Assembly (NCBI GenBank): GCA_900764025.1
Contig: CAAFMM010000444.1
Coordinates: 1-5,451, forward strand
Reading direction: 5' to 3'
DNA: 5,451 bases
Source of the DNA: an uncultured Collinsella sp.
GTDB taxonomy: Bacteria; Actinomycetota; Coriobacteriia; Coriobacteriales; Coriobacteriaceae
Both the position numbers and the translations under genes were made by a program. This document shows positions 5,212 to 5,451 of this stretch, in pieces (position 1 is the first letter of the stretch; every line of letters starts with the position of its first letter). The notes under the pieces were generated by a model. That model searched no databases and was not told the origin of the DNA. It worked only from the letters and a program-made list of their open reading frames with translations.

Positions 5212-5451
5212 TTAGCTGTGGCGGTACTCGGCGATGATGAAGTCGATGTCGGTTTGAAGGGTGTCCAGATTTGCCAGGCGCTCTTTGTCGGCGGGGCGTG
5301 TGCGGTAGTAGTACGGCGTCATCTGGAACACTGCCTCGATGTCGGCCTGGGTCTGAAGCGTAATATTCGCAGACACCCGCTGCGTTCCGACCAACTCGAG
5401 CTCGGTGGTCTTCGGCAGCTTCTCATCGTTAAGGTACGGCGTGTCGTAGAG
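5212..5451 (-). CDS. rlmA: RlmA-family 23S rRNA (guanine-N1) methyltransferase, C-terminal part
   Basis: Only the last 79 residues are inside the window; the frame is open through the right edge and ends at TAA (5214-5212). The segment QADIEAVFQMTPYYYRTRPA, followed by KERLANLDTLQTDIDFII, is the hallmark end of the RlmA family; E. coli RlmA ends with a similar QTPF.W..S...L..L..LQTE.DF.I.VYR stretch as I recall it. Family members methylate N1 of G745 (RlmA-I, Gram-negative) or G748 (RlmA-II/TlrB, Gram-positive) in 23S rRNA, at the exit tunnel near the macrolide site. A Gram-positive host would favour the G748 type, but the N-terminal zinc finger and SAM domain that would help are not visible. 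A TTG at 5394 could be misread as a start, but the reading frame and family length (about 270-290 residues) show the true start is beyond the window. Confidence 0.85.
   Translation of the reverse strand, partial: LYDTPYLNDEKLPKTTELELVGTQRVSANITLQTQADIEAVFQMTPYYYRTRPADKERLANLDTLQTDIDFIIAEYRHS

Overview
The window looks like chromosomal DNA from a GC-rich Gram-positive gut actinobacterium of the class Coriobacteriia, most like Collinsella. This rests on codon use, strong AAGGAGG-type ribosome binding sites, and protein sequences resembling what I recall from that group; no search was possible. I see no rRNA, tRNA, CRISPR array or insertion sequence.

Layout, left to right. Positions 1-280 (minus) hold the N-terminal 93 residues of an AAA-type ATP-binding protein with an intact Walker A motif; the rest lies outside the window. 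Its upstream region carries three TTATACC copies at exact 10-bp spacing. Positions 374-2377 (minus) encode a 667-residue TetM-like translational GTPase, an EF-G paralogue that lacks the tip sequence of true tetracycline-protection proteins. A 254-bp gene-free gap follows (2378-2631), with a candidate promoter, several palindromes and a strong terminator hairpin. Positions 2632-3120 (minus) encode a GNAT acetyltransferase. It is divergent from a 98-residue zinc-finger protein at 3198-3494 (plus), and a long inverted repeat lies between their starts. Positions 3543-4247 (minus) encode RsmJ, a 16S rRNA methyltransferase, preceded at 4311-4454 by a 47-residue one-helix membrane protein. Positions 4682-5083 (plus) encode a four-helix membrane protein of unknown function. 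A bidirectional terminator separates it from the C-terminal end of an RlmA-type 23S rRNA methyltransferase (5212-5451, minus, N-terminal part missing).

Three of the eight genes act on the ribosome (GTPase, RsmJ, RlmA), so the region has a translation-maintenance flavour, but the genes are in separate transcription units and need not work together. I see no clear new multi-gene system. The most interesting items are the zinc-finger small protein with its palindromic divergent control region, the 10-bp-phased repeats before the ATPase, the 47-residue membrane protein, and the GTPase that could be mistaken for a resistance gene.
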